Shown: positions 40,007-48,336 of the stretch, one piece after another
Layout of the letters: each line of letters opens with the position of its first letter
How positions within the stretch are numbered: position 1 is the stretch's first letter
Assembly (NCBI GenBank): GCA_019119995.1
Contig: DWVY01000042.1
Coordinates: forward strand, 25,345 to 89,344
From: Candidatus Mediterraneibacter faecavium
GTDB taxonomy: Bacteria > Bacillota > Clostridia > Lachnospirales > Lachnospiraceae
Direction of reading: 5' to 3'
Length of the DNA stretch: 64,000 nt
Made by a program: the position numbers and the translations under genes
The notes under the pieces: generated by a model
Database searches by the model: none
What the model was told of the DNA's origin: nothing
The model's input: only the letters and a program-made list of their open reading frames with translations

Positions 40007-40666
40007 CTATGCGGACGCTCTTTTCCAGAATATATTAAAATCTTTGAACTCCGGCAGATAGATATCCGCCGTGTTCCAGATATGGGCAAGATCCCGGTCG
40101 CTTGCCTTGTCGTAGACTCCCACCGTCTTAAACCCTGCCCTTTTCGCGGTCTGAAGGGCGTGGAGCGCATCTTCAAACACCCACGTCTCAGAAGGTTCCG
40201 CGTCGATCTGCAGCGCTGCGGCGTAGTAGATATCCGGCTGGCTCTTGCTGCTGCCGATCTCGGAGCAGGTAAAGATGCCCTGAAAATACGAAAATACCTT
40301 CAGCCTTTTCAGGGCAGCCTCCGCGTTCTTCCTGTCGCCGGACGTAGCGATCACCATGGGTATCTGCCTCTCCCGGAATTCCTGGAGATACTGCCGCACG
40401 CCCTCTTTGAGCGGAACACGTTTCTCATAAAAGTCCTGAACTTCACGGTTCAGTCCCTTTATGATCTCCTCCGGCGTCTTATCCAGATGATAGCGGGAGA
40501 TCAGATAGTCCGCTCCCTCTTCGAGGCTCATGGTAAACAGTGTATCCCCAAGTCCTTTCTCCGCCTCGATCCCCAGTCTGTTCAGGTAAAGCTCTCCTAA
40601 GTTTTCCCAGACGGGCATGGAGTTTAACAGCACCCCGTCCACATCGAATATCACTCCACGGATCAT
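40007..40666 (-). CDS. HAD-superfamily phosphatase in the thiamin cluster
   Basis: A 219-residue HAD-IA hydrolase with the nucleophile motif FDVDGVLLNS (Asp8, Asp10), motif II IATSGD and the late acidic motif VFEDALHAL. It is cytoplasmic. It sits between thiE and thiD on the same strand, 82 bp after thiE. Salvage pathways need a phosphatase to turn thiamin phosphate into thiamin before pyrophosphorylation, and HAD enzymes do this in some gut bacteria, so that role is possible but unproven. AAGGAGG lies 10 nt before the ATG. Confidence 0.85.
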   Translation of the reverse strand: MIRGVIFDVDGVLLNSMPVWENLGELYLNRLGIEAEKGLGDTLFTMSLEEGADYLISRYHLDKTPEEIIKGLNREVQDFYEKRVPLKEGVRQYLQEFRERQIPMVIATSGDRKNAEAALKRLKVFSYFQGIFTCSEIGSSKSQPDIYYAAALQIDAEPSETWVFEDALHALQTAKRAGFKTVGVYDKASDRDLAHIWNTADIYLPEFKDFNIFWKRASA

Positions 40667-40748
40667 CGTTTCGAATCCTCCTTATCCGCTTTTTGCACTC
40701 AATTTACCGGAACTCTTTTTACCGGAGCTCATCTTCCTGCATTTCACT

Positions 40749-41414
40749 TCACTGCTGTGCTTTCAGCATTTCTTCTGTGCGGCTTTTCAGATTTTGCGCC
40801 GCCCCTTCAATATCTTTCTGCGCAAAGATGGCGCTGATCACGGCAATGCCGCAGATCCCGGTGCCTACAAGCTCCTTTACATTGTCCGCCGTAATGCCGC
40901 CGATGGCAATGACCGGTATCTCTACGGCTTCACAGATGGCTTTTACCGTTTCATGGCTTACTTCCACCGCGTCGGCCTTTGAGCCGGTGGGAAATACTGC
41001 TCCCACGCCGAGGTAGTCCGCTCCGTGCTCCTGCGCCCTTAACGCCTGCTCCACCGTCTGGGCGGACACGCCGATGATCTTGTCCGGCCCCAGTTTCCTG
41101 CGCACATCTCCTGCTTCCATATCGCTCTGTCCTACATGGACTCCATCCGCGCCGATCTGCGCGGCGATCTCCACGTTGTCATTGATCACAAACGGGACAT
41201 GGTACTGTGCGCACAGCTTCTGGATCTCTTTCGCCTCTTCAAGAAATGCAGCCTCGTCCAGATTTTTTTCTCTGAGCTGTACAAAGGTCACTCCGCCTTT
41301 TAACGCTCTCTCCACCTGGGCGTAAAGAGTCTCCCCGTTCAGCCAGCTCCGATCCGTAACTGCATAGAGGAGCAGATCCTCTTTCCTGCAGTTTTCTCCA
41401 TTATCTGATCTCAT
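40749..41414 (-). CDS. thiE: ThiE, thiamin-phosphate synthase
   Basis: ThiE joins the pyrimidine and thiazole phosphates to thiamin phosphate. The 221-residue TIM barrel shows LREKNLDEA, FVINDNVEIA, GADGVHVGQSDM, IGVSAQT, the GADYLGVGAVFPTGSK pyrophosphate loop and IPVIAIGGI. The gene overlaps the end of thiM by 14 bp, which suggests coupled translation. AAAGGGG lies 6 nt before the ATG inside thiM. It acts on products of ThiM and ThiD, both encoded next to it. Confidence 0.97.
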   Translation of the reverse strand: MRSDNGENCRKEDLLLYAVTDRSWLNGETLYAQVERALKGGVTFVQLREKNLDEAAFLEEAKEIQKLCAQYHVPFVINDNVEIAAQIGADGVHVGQSDMEAGDVRRKLGPDKIIGVSAQTVEQALRAQEHGADYLGVGAVFPTGSKADAVEVSHETVKAICEAVEIPVIAIGGITADNVKELVGTGICGIAVISAIFAQKDIEGAAQNLKSRTEEMLKAQQ

Positions 41415-42219
41415 ATTTTGCCCCTTTCTCGAGCTCTTCGCCCGTCATGTTATAGATGGCGTCAATGATCCGGTTGCGGTAGGTGGCGTTTCCGTCGCCC
41501 TCCTGCATCCGGCTCCAGCCGATCTCTCCTGCAAGTCCCATGACACAGACAGCCGCAGCGGCCGCCTCCAGCGGATGAGCCGGATTTGCCGTCACATAGG
41601 CGGTCATCATTCCGGAGAGCTGGCATCCGGTCCCCGTGATCTTCCCCATCTCCGGTCTGCCGTTGCGGATCACATAGCAGGTCTTCCCGTCAGACACCAG
41701 ATCGATGGCCCCGGTCACTGCAATGATCGTTCCTGTCTCTTCTGCGAACTTCTTCACAAATGCCACTGCTTCGTCAAGGTTTTCCTCGGTCACTGCGTCT
41801 GCCACGTCCGCATCCACGCCCTTTGTCGTGCCGCTTCCAAAAGCCAGCGTCTTGATCTCGGATATATTTCCGCGGATCACGGACAGTTTCAGTTCTTTCA
41901 TCAGCCCCAGCGCTGTATTTGTGCGAAGCGCGCTTGCGCCCGCCCCCACCGGATCGAGCAGTACGGGATGTCCCAGCTCATTTGCTTTCTTACCTGCGCG
42001 GAACATTCCCTCGATGCTCGTCTTGTGGAGAGTGCCGATGTTGATGTTAAGACCGCCGCAGACTGACGTAATATCTTCCACGTCTTCCGCCTCGTCGGAC
42101 ATGATCGGACTGCCGCCGCAGGCAAGGAGCACATTCGCCACGTCATTTACAGTCACATAGTTTGTGATATTATGTACCAAAGGTACTGTATTTCTTACAT
42201 TTTCCAGATATTCTCTCAT
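41401..42219 (-). CDS. thiM: ThiM, hydroxyethylthiazole kinase
   Basis: ThiM phosphorylates the salvaged thiazole moiety. The 272 residues carry PLVHNITNYVTVNDVANVLL at the N-terminus (about 13-32), the DPVGAGAS loop, and TGTGCQLSG with the catalytic Cys199. The start at 42219 has AAAAGGTG 8 nt upstream. The frame is open to 42285, but that part overlaps the riboswitch terminator region. It is the first gene behind the TPP riboswitch and overlaps thiE. Confidence 0.97.
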   Translation of the reverse strand: MREYLENVRNTVPLVHNITNYVTVNDVANVLLACGGSPIMSDEAEDVEDITSVCGGLNINIGTLHKTSIEGMFRAGKKANELGHPVLLDPVGAGASALRTNTALGLMKELKLSVIRGNISEIKTLAFGSGTTKGVDADVADAVTEENLDEAVAFVKKFAEETGTIIAVTGAIDLVSDGKTCYVIRNGRPEMGKITGTGCQLSGMMTAYVTANPAHPLEAAAAAVCVMGLAGEIGWSRMQEGDGNATYRNRIIDAIYNMTGEELEKGAKYEIR

Positions 42220-42263
42220 AGTATTTTCACCTTTTGCGTAATTCATTTTCCAAAAAAAGTAAT

Positions 42264-42299
42264 AAAAAAACGGGAAACCCTGCAAAAGGGTACGCCCGC
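42264..42299 (-). terminator. Riboswitch-controlled terminator before thiM
   Basis: On the minus strand CGGG...ACCC TTTTGCA GGGT TT CCCG is followed by seven U (plus-strand A run 42264-42270). It lies between the TPP aptamer and the thiM start, as an expression platform should. Confidence 0.85.
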
Positions 42300-42313
42300 A
42301 TCAGTAGTTTATC

Positions 42314-42405
42314 TATGTTCCCTACGTTGGCATTACCCAAATCAGGTTGCGGGTCGAAGCAGTTCATCTTCCTCTCAGCCTGCCTGATACGCAAGCTCCC
42401 CGTTT
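42314..42405 (-). promoter_or_regulatory. TPP riboswitch (THI element)
   Basis: The minus strand shows the conserved order ACGGGGAGC, GGCTGAGAGGA, GACCCGCAACCTGAT, TGGGTAATGCCAACG and TAGGGAACA, the full thi-box aptamer. With the terminator at 42264-42299 it should switch off thiM, thiE and the genes behind when TPP is high. Confidence 0.97.
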
Positions 42406-42513
42406 TTCATATGTACTTCAGACAATCTTCTTGTTGCAACAGTCCTTCCCGTTCCTGATGAGCCGAGCGCCCGTTTATAAGCAAAGCAGCGGCGTCACCG
42501 TGGTAAGCACGGC

Positions 42514-42544
42514 AGTGCGGCTTTGCGAATGGCGCGGGCTGAAC
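42514..42544. repeat. Interspersed element B, copy 2
   Basis: Core AGTGCGG...GAAC with two changes relative to copy 1 (GCTTTGCG for GTTTTACG). AACAGT about 60-100 bp to the left and ACTGTT (42543-42548) to the right could frame a larger unit. It lies between thiW and the TPP riboswitch. Confidence 0.7.
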
Positions 42545-42572
42545 TGTTATATCTTTCTGCAGATATGCTGCA

Positions 42573-43103
42573 TTACTTTTTTATTTTCTGAGTTTCTGTT
42601 TCCAGATTACCCAGATAAATGTCAAACACTTTCATCTTCTTCATCGCTGTCACGAGCACCGCCGCTATGATGGTGCCCCCGCAGCTTGAGACGAAGAACG
42701 GGATGACAAACCCAAATACTGCGCTCTCGCTTCCCATGATCAGTGTTGCGATCGGATAGCTTAAAAGCCCGCCGATAACTGATGTCCCGAACAGCTCTCC
42801 CGCATAAGCAAACGGAAGATGTTTTCCGTACTTATAAAGCAGACCGCACAACAGAGCCCCGCACATAGAGCCCGGAAATGCAAGCAGCGTGCCGGTTCCC
42901 ATCAGATTTCTCAAAAGGCTGGTCACAAACGCCATACCCACCGCATAGCCTGGCCCTAAGAACACTCCTCCGAGAATGTTGATAAAGTGCTGGACCGGAG
43001 CGCATTTGGATGCTCCCACCGGAATCGACAGCGGCGAACATACGATGCCAACCGCTACCAGTATCCCTGCAAGGGCAAGTTTCCTTACATTGACATGTTT
43101 CAT
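42573..43103 (-). CDS. thiW: ThiW, thiazole-specific ECF transporter S component
   Basis: A 176-residue membrane protein with about five to six hydrophobic segments and the ThiW pattern KLALAGILVAVGIVCSPLSIPVG at the start (first 30 residues) with GTGTLLAFPGSMCGALLCG. It is the substrate-binding subunit of an energy-coupling-factor importer for the thiazole precursor. The shared ECF ATPases are not in the window. The start at 43103 has AGGAGGG 6 nt upstream. It lies before the TPP riboswitch, so its own control is not explained by that riboswitch. Confidence 0.92.
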   Translation of the reverse strand: MKHVNVRKLALAGILVAVGIVCSPLSIPVGASKCAPVQHFINILGGVFLGPGYAVGMAFVTSLLRNLMGTGTLLAFPGSMCGALLCGLLYKYGKHLPFAYAGELFGTSVIGGLLSYPIATLIMGSESAVFGFVIPFFVSSCGGTIIAAVLVTAMKKMKVFDIYLGNLETETQKIKK

Positions 43104-43277
43104 GTCTTTCCCTCCTGTACACATAACGGTCGATGCTTGCTGGCATCCTCTCACTCCGGAACACGGATTCCCTCGCATGTTGTTTTCGTATCGCGTACAG
43201 TGTAAACCCGGAACGGCGCTCCCCGCCCGGTAAAACTTCTTTCGTGTGATCCTTGATTCGATTGTCCGAAAGTAATG

Positions 43278-43799
43278 TTACCACGTCTGTATAAAAAATG
43301 CAATAAGGTTGATCGCCGCCGTCAATATCCACACAGCTCCGAACGCCAGCATCTGCCGCTTTCCCGTTGAGCGGTATCTGGAACAATAGAAGAAGCCGTT
43401 GAATGTGCAGAGCATCGCCATAAGTCCCGTCACTTCCAGATCCTTTACCGCACAGTATATGAGTAAAAGAACAAACAGCGAAAGAAGTCCTGCCATTCCG
43501 GTCCTGAGATTTCCGAGATACGTAAGCTGCGCCAGATCCGTCACATTCATAATATTGCGTTCGCTTTTTTCCCTGACTTTCTCCTCCGGTATGATCTCCC
43601 CGCTGAGCAGGTCGTTGACACCTGTCCCGAGAGTTCTGCTCAGCGGCTGCAGCAGGGAGAGATCCGGCATACAGCGGCCGTTCTCCCACTTCGATACGGC
43701 ACGGTCCGTGATGCCGAGTTTGTCTGCCAGTTCTTTCTGTGTGAGATTCAGTTCTTTTCTTCTGCGGGCAATGAAAGCACCTATCTTCTGCTGATCCAT
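43278..43799 (-). CDS. XRE-family regulator with membrane helices
   Basis: A 173-residue protein: an N-terminal Cro/CI helix-turn-helix (about 5-62, LTQKELADKLGITDRAVSKW) and three hydrophobic segments in the C-terminal half (about 100-170). Membrane-linked XRE regulators of this type are common in Clostridia. The signal is unknown. The start at 43799 has AGGAGG 8 nt upstream and is preferred over a GTG three codons earlier. It lies 174 bp before thiW on the same strand and is probably unrelated to thiamin. Confidence 0.88.
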   Translation of the reverse strand: MDQQKIGAFIARRRKELNLTQKELADKLGITDRAVSKWENGRCMPDLSLLQPLSRTLGTGVNDLLSGEIIPEEKVREKSERNIMNVTDLAQLTYLGNLRTGMAGLLSLFVLLLIYCAVKDLEVTGLMAMLCTFNGFFYCSRYRSTGKRQMLAFGAVWILTAAINLIAFFIQTW

Positions 43800-43845
43800 C
43801 TGATGCACCTCCTGTATGCTGAAAGCTGTTTTTCGTCAAAAAGTA

Positions 43846-43872
43846 AGAGACAGGTTCTCTTTTCCTGTCTCT
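43846..43872 (-). terminator. Terminator behind the Rpn-type gene
   Basis: AGAGACAGG (43846-43854) pairs with CCTGTCTCT (43864-43872). On the minus strand TACTTTTT follows. It separates the Rpn-type gene from the XRE gene. Confidence 0.75.
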
Positions 43873-43922
43873 ATTATACGTCCTGACTCTGCAATTGTAA
43901 CCATACCGGCGGTTGAATCAGA

Positions 43923-44783
43923 TTATTTTTTCGCTTCCAGCCACCTTTTTACTACGGCAACATCTTCTTCCACGGCGCGGGCGATCGTCTCAGGCGGCAT
44001 TCCCATTTTATCCAGATTACAAGCCGTCTTCCTGCTGCTTTCCAGACGCCCGGATTGTTTTCCTTCTTCCTTGATCCGTTCCATTATTTCACACATGATC
44101 TCTATTCCTCCTTCTTCCGTCTTCAGAAAACGTACCCTCTTTGACAACTCTCCCTCACTGTCGTCAAAAGGATCCGCTGTTCTGAAATACTGCATCAATT
44201 TTGCGATCCTGCTTCCGTCATCCACCTCTGCATTTACATAGATCAGATGAGCCCCGTCCGTATACACCTGTCCGGTCTGCCGGAAACGCTTTTCTTCTTC
44301 ATAAACCGTACTGCCGCCTTTCCAGATATCTTTCCGGCTTATGTAAAAAAGATATCTCTCCGGCAATTCACCGTAATCTTTTCCCTTTCTCAGAGATTCT
44401 CCGTCTGTCAGGGCTCCGTAGAGCCGGGTCCTTCGCGCGTGGTCTGCCACATCCGATCCCTCTATCTCAAGATGATACAGTGTTTTATCCGTGTCCTCTG
44501 CCAGGACATCCAATCTGGCACCATGCGAGATGACCTTTGAGATAACGTACTGCGTTTTCACAGATACGAGCATGATTTCCGGATTTCCTGTCAATATGCG
44601 TACCACATGCTGACAGGCTTTCAGATCAGACAGGGCAACCGACATAAATACGTCACTGAGCAGCGTAAGCTGTTCAAGATCTTTCAGCCGCCTTTCCCGT
44701 TCGGCAAGGCGTCCTACCTCTGCAGCCACATGTGTGGTGCAGACTTTTCGAGAGTTCTTTTTCTTGTTCTTTTTGTCTTTCAT
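43923..44783 (-). CDS. Rpn/PD-(D/E)XK nuclease-family protein
   Basis: A 286-residue member of the Rpn-like, transposase-related PD-(D/E)XK nuclease family, frequent in Lachnospiraceae. After a very basic start (MKDKKNKKKNSRK) come TLLSDVFMSVAL, then ISHGARLDVLAEDTDKTLYH with Asp-x(n)-Glu-x-Glu (HLEIEGSD) as the likely active site, and FYISRKDIWKGG. RpnA of E. coli is a recombination-promoting nuclease. Whether this copy is active is unknown. The start is uncertain: 44783 has no good site, and an ATG at 44834 is possible. A terminator follows. Confidence 0.8.
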   Translation of the reverse strand: MKDKKNKKKNSRKVCTTHVAAEVGRLAERERRLKDLEQLTLLSDVFMSVALSDLKACQHVVRILTGNPEIMLVSVKTQYVISKVISHGARLDVLAEDTDKTLYHLEIEGSDVADHARRTRLYGALTDGESLRKGKDYGELPERYLFYISRKDIWKGGSTVYEEEKRFRQTGQVYTDGAHLIYVNAEVDDGSRIAKLMQYFRTADPFDDSEGELSKRVRFLKTEEGGIEIMCEIMERIKEEGKQSGRLESSRKTACNLDKMGMPPETIARAVEEDVAVVKRWLEAKK

Positions 44784-44907
44784 ATATGGGCTTTTACGCC
44801 GCGATGATTCAATACAATCATATTCTAGCATGAGAACCTGACAATGTAAACCAGTGCGGACATTCGTATCTGCTCTGCAAAAAACAATATACGGGAAGCG
44901 CAAAAAC

Positions 44908-44916
44908 TGCTATAAT
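44908..44916 (+). promoter_or_regulatory. Extended -10 before the YbaK gene
   Basis: TGCTATAAT, an extended -10 without a clear -35. The leader to the ATG at 44984 is about 60 nt. Confidence 0.45.
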
Positions 44917-44983
44917 AGTTTGGCGGCGCATTTTTGTGTCCGCACAGATCTGTATATTAATTTTAATAAAGGAAGTTTTCATT

Positions 44984-45460
44984 ATGTCAGTAGAAATCGT
45001 AAGGAATTATTTCAAAGAACACAATATTGATAAGGAGATCCTCGAGTTTCCTGTCTCCAGCGCCACGGTGGAACTGGCGGCACAGGCCGTAGGCGTGGAG
45101 CCGGCGCGTATCGCCAAGACGCTCTCTTTCTATACAAAGGAGAAAGACGCTGCAATCCTCATCGTGACTGCCGGGGATATGAAGATCGACAACAGCAAGT
45201 TCAAGCATTTCTTCGGGATGAAAGCGAAGATGCTTGCTCCGGAGGATGTGGAAACACTGACCGGACATGCCATCGGGGGCGTCTGCCCGTTCGGGAATCC
45301 GGACAGCGTATCTGTATATCTGGATGAATCGCTGAAAAGATTTGACACTGTATTCCCTGCTGCCGGAAGCGGGAACTCTGCCGTGGAAATGACATGTGAA
45401 GAGCTGGAGCAGGATTCCGGCTCAAAAGAATGGATCGACGTGTGCAAATCGTGCATCTGA
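44984..45460 (+). CDS. YbaK/ProX-type aminoacyl-tRNA deacylase
   Basis: A 158-residue single-domain editing protein of the YbaK/EbsC/ProX superfamily, which hydrolyses misacylated tRNAs such as Cys- or Ala-tRNAPro. Motifs are ARIAKTLSF, VTAGDMKIDNSKF, the KAKMLAPEDVETLTGHAIGG loop with the conserved GGVCPFG, and YLDESLKRFDTVFPAAGS near the end. AAAGGAAG lies 8 nt before the ATG. It stands alone between the Rpn-type gene and the Suf genes, with a strong terminator behind. Confidence 0.92.
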   Translation: MSVEIVRNYFKEHNIDKEILEFPVSSATVELAAQAVGVEPARIAKTLSFYTKEKDAAILIVTAGDMKIDNSKFKHFFGMKAKMLAPEDVETLTGHAIGGVCPFGNPDSVSVYLDESLKRFDTVFPAAGSGNSAVEMTCEELEQDSGSKEWIDVCKSCI

Positions 45461-45500
45461 CAGCCCTCGCAAATGTACGCTCAAGCAGGCACGGCAGCTG

Positions 45501-45563
45501 TTTGCCGCCACTTGACCGTTTGCCCATTTGCCTTCTTGCCTGTTTGCCTTTGCCTGCTTGCCG
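45501..45563. repeat. Degenerate TTTGCC microsatellite
   Basis: About seven units of 6-8 bp with the common part TTGCC (for example TTTGCCC, TTTGCCTT, CTTGCCTG) behind the YbaK gene. No gene is seen in it. Confidence 0.6.
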
Positions 45564-45578
45564 GGCTTATCTTACAAG

Positions 45579-45621
45579 GAAAGCTCCCATGAGTGATACA
45601 TTCACTTTCATGGGAGCTTTC
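45579..45621. terminator. Bidirectional terminator between YbaK and SufB
   Basis: GAAAGCTCCCATGA (45579-45592) pairs perfectly with TCATGGGAGCTTTC (45608-45621). TTCTTTG follows on the plus strand and CTTG on the minus strand. It lies between two convergent genes. Confidence 0.8.
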
Positions 45622-45638
45622 TTCTTTGTATTGTATGT

Positions 45639-46610
45639 CTATCTCAGGAAGTTCTCAATGATCACTGACTCCGCCTCTTCTTCATTGAGGCCGAATGTCC
45701 TCAGCTTCACAAGCTGCTCGTCATTGATCCTTCCGATCGCCGCCTCGTGGATGATCTGCGCGTCCACGTGTTTCGCGTCAATCTCCGGAATGGAGCTGAT
45801 CTCCGCCTGATCCATAATGATCGAATCACACTGTACATGGGCGTGGCAGCGGTTGCTTCCGATCGCCCTCGGGTGGAATACCTGACGGGATTTTCCTTTG
45901 CCGACAGAGCGGGACACAATCCTCGCAGAGCTGTCTTCTCCGTTTAACTCTACGTCAAAGTTGGATACCGCAGTCTGCTCATCGTCTGTCATCAGTTTCT
46001 CTGTCACAAACAGTTTCGCATTATCGGCAAGCTCCACATAGTTCTCACGCTCCGTGGAATCCACGCCTCTGATCTGGGTTGTCTCAAGCGTAAATGTGGA
46101 ATCCTCACCTACATAGATCTTGGTCACAGGGTTGAGGACTTTCTGCCCGGTCCCGTTTCCCTCTGCGTAATGGTTTTCCACATATTTTACATTACATCCT
46201 TTTCCTACATGGAATGCATGGATGCCGTCATGGCGCGTCTCGGAACAGCCTTCGCCGTGAATGCCGCATCCTGCGATGATCGTCACGTCAGCGCCGTCCT
46301 CGATGTAGAAATCATTGTATACGACATCAATGCCTTCCTGGCTCATAACGACCGGGATATGCACCTGCTCGTCTTTTGCCTCGCCGCTGATATGGATGTC
46401 AATGCCCGGCTTATCCTCTTTCTTTACGATATGGATATGACGGCTGTCGCCGTGGCACACTGCCATGCCGTTCAGTCTCAGATTATAGGCGCCCTCCTGC
46501 TTGAATCCGTAGGAGTCGATCACCTTTAATACGTCTTCCGTTACTTTATCGAGCTCTGTTTTTGTCTGGTTTGCCTCTGTATCCTGTACTTTTGCCTGAT
46601 TATTCTCCAT
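45639..46610 (-). CDS. sufB: SufB/SufD-family Fe-S assembly scaffold
   Basis: A 323-residue protein of the SufBD family, with the C-terminal beta-helix typical of the scaffold (FHPRAIGSNRCHAHVQCDSI, SIPEIDAKHVDAQIIHEAAIG). Together with the SufC ATPase it assembles Fe-S clusters. It is shorter than classical SufB (about 450 residues). No sufD, sufS or sufU is adjacent, which recalls the two-gene SufCB-like minimal systems of anaerobes. The start at 46610 has GGGAGG and lies inside the end of sufC (11-bp overlap), so translation is coupled. Whether B or D is the better name is open. Confidence 0.87.
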   Translation of the reverse strand: MENNQAKVQDTEANQTKTELDKVTEDVLKVIDSYGFKQEGAYNLRLNGMAVCHGDSRHIHIVKKEDKPGIDIHISGEAKDEQVHIPVVMSQEGIDVVYNDFYIEDGADVTIIAGCGIHGEGCSETRHDGIHAFHVGKGCNVKYVENHYAEGNGTGQKVLNPVTKIYVGEDSTFTLETTQIRGVDSTERENYVELADNAKLFVTEKLMTDDEQTAVSNFDVELNGEDSSARIVSRSVGKGKSRQVFHPRAIGSNRCHAHVQCDSIIMDQAEISSIPEIDAKHVDAQIIHEAAIGRINDEQLVKLRTFGLNEEEAESVIIENFLR

Positions 46611-47346
46611 AGAGCTCACCTCCCTTTTGTCTCCTGCACTCGCAGCCGTCCAGCTCATTTCCGAACAGCGTCGGCATAATATCTTCTGCGTCTCCGATGG
46701 ACTCTACCTTTCCGTCGGAAATGACCATGATACGGTCAGCCATCTGGATGATCCTCTCCTGATGGGAGATCAGGATCAGACTCTCCTTCTTCTCTTTATG
46801 GATCTTCTCGAAACGCTTGATCAGCATGGAGAAGCTCCAGAGATCAATGCCGGCCTCCGGCTCGTCAAATACACAGAGCTTATGCTGTTTCGCCAGCACT
46901 GTCGCGATCTCTATCCTCTTCATCTCGCCGCCTGAGAGCGTTGCATCCGCCTCACGGTCAATATATTCCATTGCGCAGAGTCCCACGCTGCTCAAAAGAT
47001 TACAGCACGTCTTCTCATCCAAGGGCTCTCCTGCTGCCAGAGACAGAAGCCTGCGCACCGTCATCCCCTTAAACCGCGGCGGCTGCTGGAATGCAAAGCC
47101 TATCCCTGCCTTGGCGCGCTCATCAATGGTGTAATCCGTGATATCCTGTCCGTCCAGAATGATCTTTCCGCCTGTCGCCTTGTTGATCCCCATCAGCAGT
47201 TTGGCAAGCGTAGACTTCCCGCCGCCGTTCGGGCCGGTGATCACAAGCATTTCTCCGTCATTTACAGTAAAGCTGACGTCTGAAAGGATCTCGGACTGTT
47301 TTCCCTCTTCTACCACATCATATGATAAATGTTCTACCTGTAACAT
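46600..47346 (-). CDS. sufC: SufC, Fe-S assembly ATPase
   Basis: A 248-residue ABC-type ATPase with Walker A GPNGGGKST, Q-loop FAFQQPP, signature LSGGEMKRIEIA, Walker B LCVFDEPEAGIDLW and the switch His in LISHQE. The Asp/Glu arrangement after Walker B and FAFQQPPRFKGMT are SufC marks. It powers the scaffold encoded just behind (11-bp overlap). The ribosome site AAGGAAG is about 12 nt before the ATG. The upstream neighbour is a LysR gene on the same strand, 48 bp away. Confidence 0.93.
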   Translation of the reverse strand: MLQVEHLSYDVVEEGKQSEILSDVSFTVNDGEMLVITGPNGGGKSTLAKLLMGINKATGGKIILDGQDITDYTIDERAKAGIGFAFQQPPRFKGMTVRRLLSLAAGEPLDEKTCCNLLSSVGLCAMEYIDREADATLSGGEMKRIEIATVLAKQHKLCVFDEPEAGIDLWSFSMLIKRFEKIHKEKKESLILISHQERIIQMADRIMVISDGKVESIGDAEDIMPTLFGNELDGCECRRQKGGELYGE

Positions 47347-47394
47347 CTCTTCTGTTCACTTCCTTCTAACTTATATCTCAAATGTGAAACGCCG

Positions 47395-48336
47395 CTATAC
47401 GGAAAATCTGCGGAAGATCTCCTTATACCTGTCTGCATAGATGCTCCCCCGTCTCCAGATAAAGCTGAACTCATGGGAAATCTCAAAGCCTTTCAGAGGG
47501 ATCCGTTTCAAAGAGCCCTCTCTGAGCTCATCCCGCACAGCAGTTTCATATAAAAATGTAATACCGCATCCGGCTTTTGTCAACTCCCTGATGGTCTGAA
47601 GGCTTCCGACTTCCATCACTTTATCAAAATCACGGATGCTGAAATTCTGGGCGTCCAGACAGCGTTCCAGCACTTCACGCGTCCCCGAGCCTTCCTCCCG
47701 CACGAGCAGCCGCTCATGAAACAGCTCCTCAATGCCCCGCTTCCGTTCAAAAGATGCGGCCTGTCCGGGAAATACCGACTCACGAAGACCGTCAGAAAGT
47801 ACCTCACGCTCTTCCGCCCAGTTATAGTCCGGCGCACAGACCGCGATATAATTCTCATCCGAATACTTCTGATGGTCATATTCATTTTTCTGAAAAAAGC
47901 CTTCCACAAGGGCGAAATCAATAGCGCCCTCGTCGAGCTTACGCAGGAGCTCCTGTGTGTTGTCCACGATCATGCAGATCTTCGCATCCGGATACTCCCT
48001 CAGATAACGCTCCAGGATCCTGCCCATGAGCACGTCGCCAACCGTCCTTGTGGCTCCGAAACGGAGTTCCGCTTCCTCATCCGTCTTCTGCATCTGATTC
48101 TGCATGGAAATCTCGTCGTGCATCATCGTAAGGGACGCATTTCGCAGGATCTCTCCCGCCCCGGTAAGTTTCAGCTTCTTCCCCTCATACCGGAAAAGCT
48201 TCGTATTATAGTGCTTCTCCAGAAAATGAATGTGCTGTGACACCGCAGGCTGCGTAATATTCAGTTTTTCCGATGCGCGTGTGAAATTCATACACTGACA
48301 TACAGTTAGAAATGTCTCCATCCTAAAATCAAGCAT
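47395..48336 (-). CDS. LysR-family transcriptional regulator
   Basis: A 313-residue regulator: an N-terminal winged helix (about 1-60, FTRASEKLNITQPAVSQHIHFLE) and a periplasmic-binding-like effector domain (about 88-300). It is divergent from a YeiH-type transporter gene, the arrangement known for YeiE/YeiH and similar pairs, so it likely controls that gene. GAGG lies just before the ATG at 48336. The effector may be a sulfur compound, which is inference from the neighbour family. Confidence 0.92.
   Translation of the reverse strand: MLDFRMETFLTVCQCMNFTRASEKLNITQPAVSQHIHFLEKHYNTKLFRYEGKKLKLTGAGEILRNASLTMMHDEISMQNQMQKTDEEAELRFGATRTVGDVLMGRILERYLREYPDAKICMIVDNTQELLRKLDEGAIDFALVEGFFQKNEYDHQKYSDENYIAVCAPDYNWAEEREVLSDGLRESVFPGQAASFERKRGIEELFHERLLVREEGSGTREVLERCLDAQNFSIRDFDKVMEVGSLQTIRELTKAGCGITFLYETAVRDELREGSLKRIPLKGFEISHEFSFIWRRGSIYADRYKEIFRRFSV

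Noticed and set aside
39796..40176. 126-codon frame across the HAD-thiD gap
   Set aside because: Most of it overlaps the HAD gene in another frame and runs through the hairpins; no start signal or family character.
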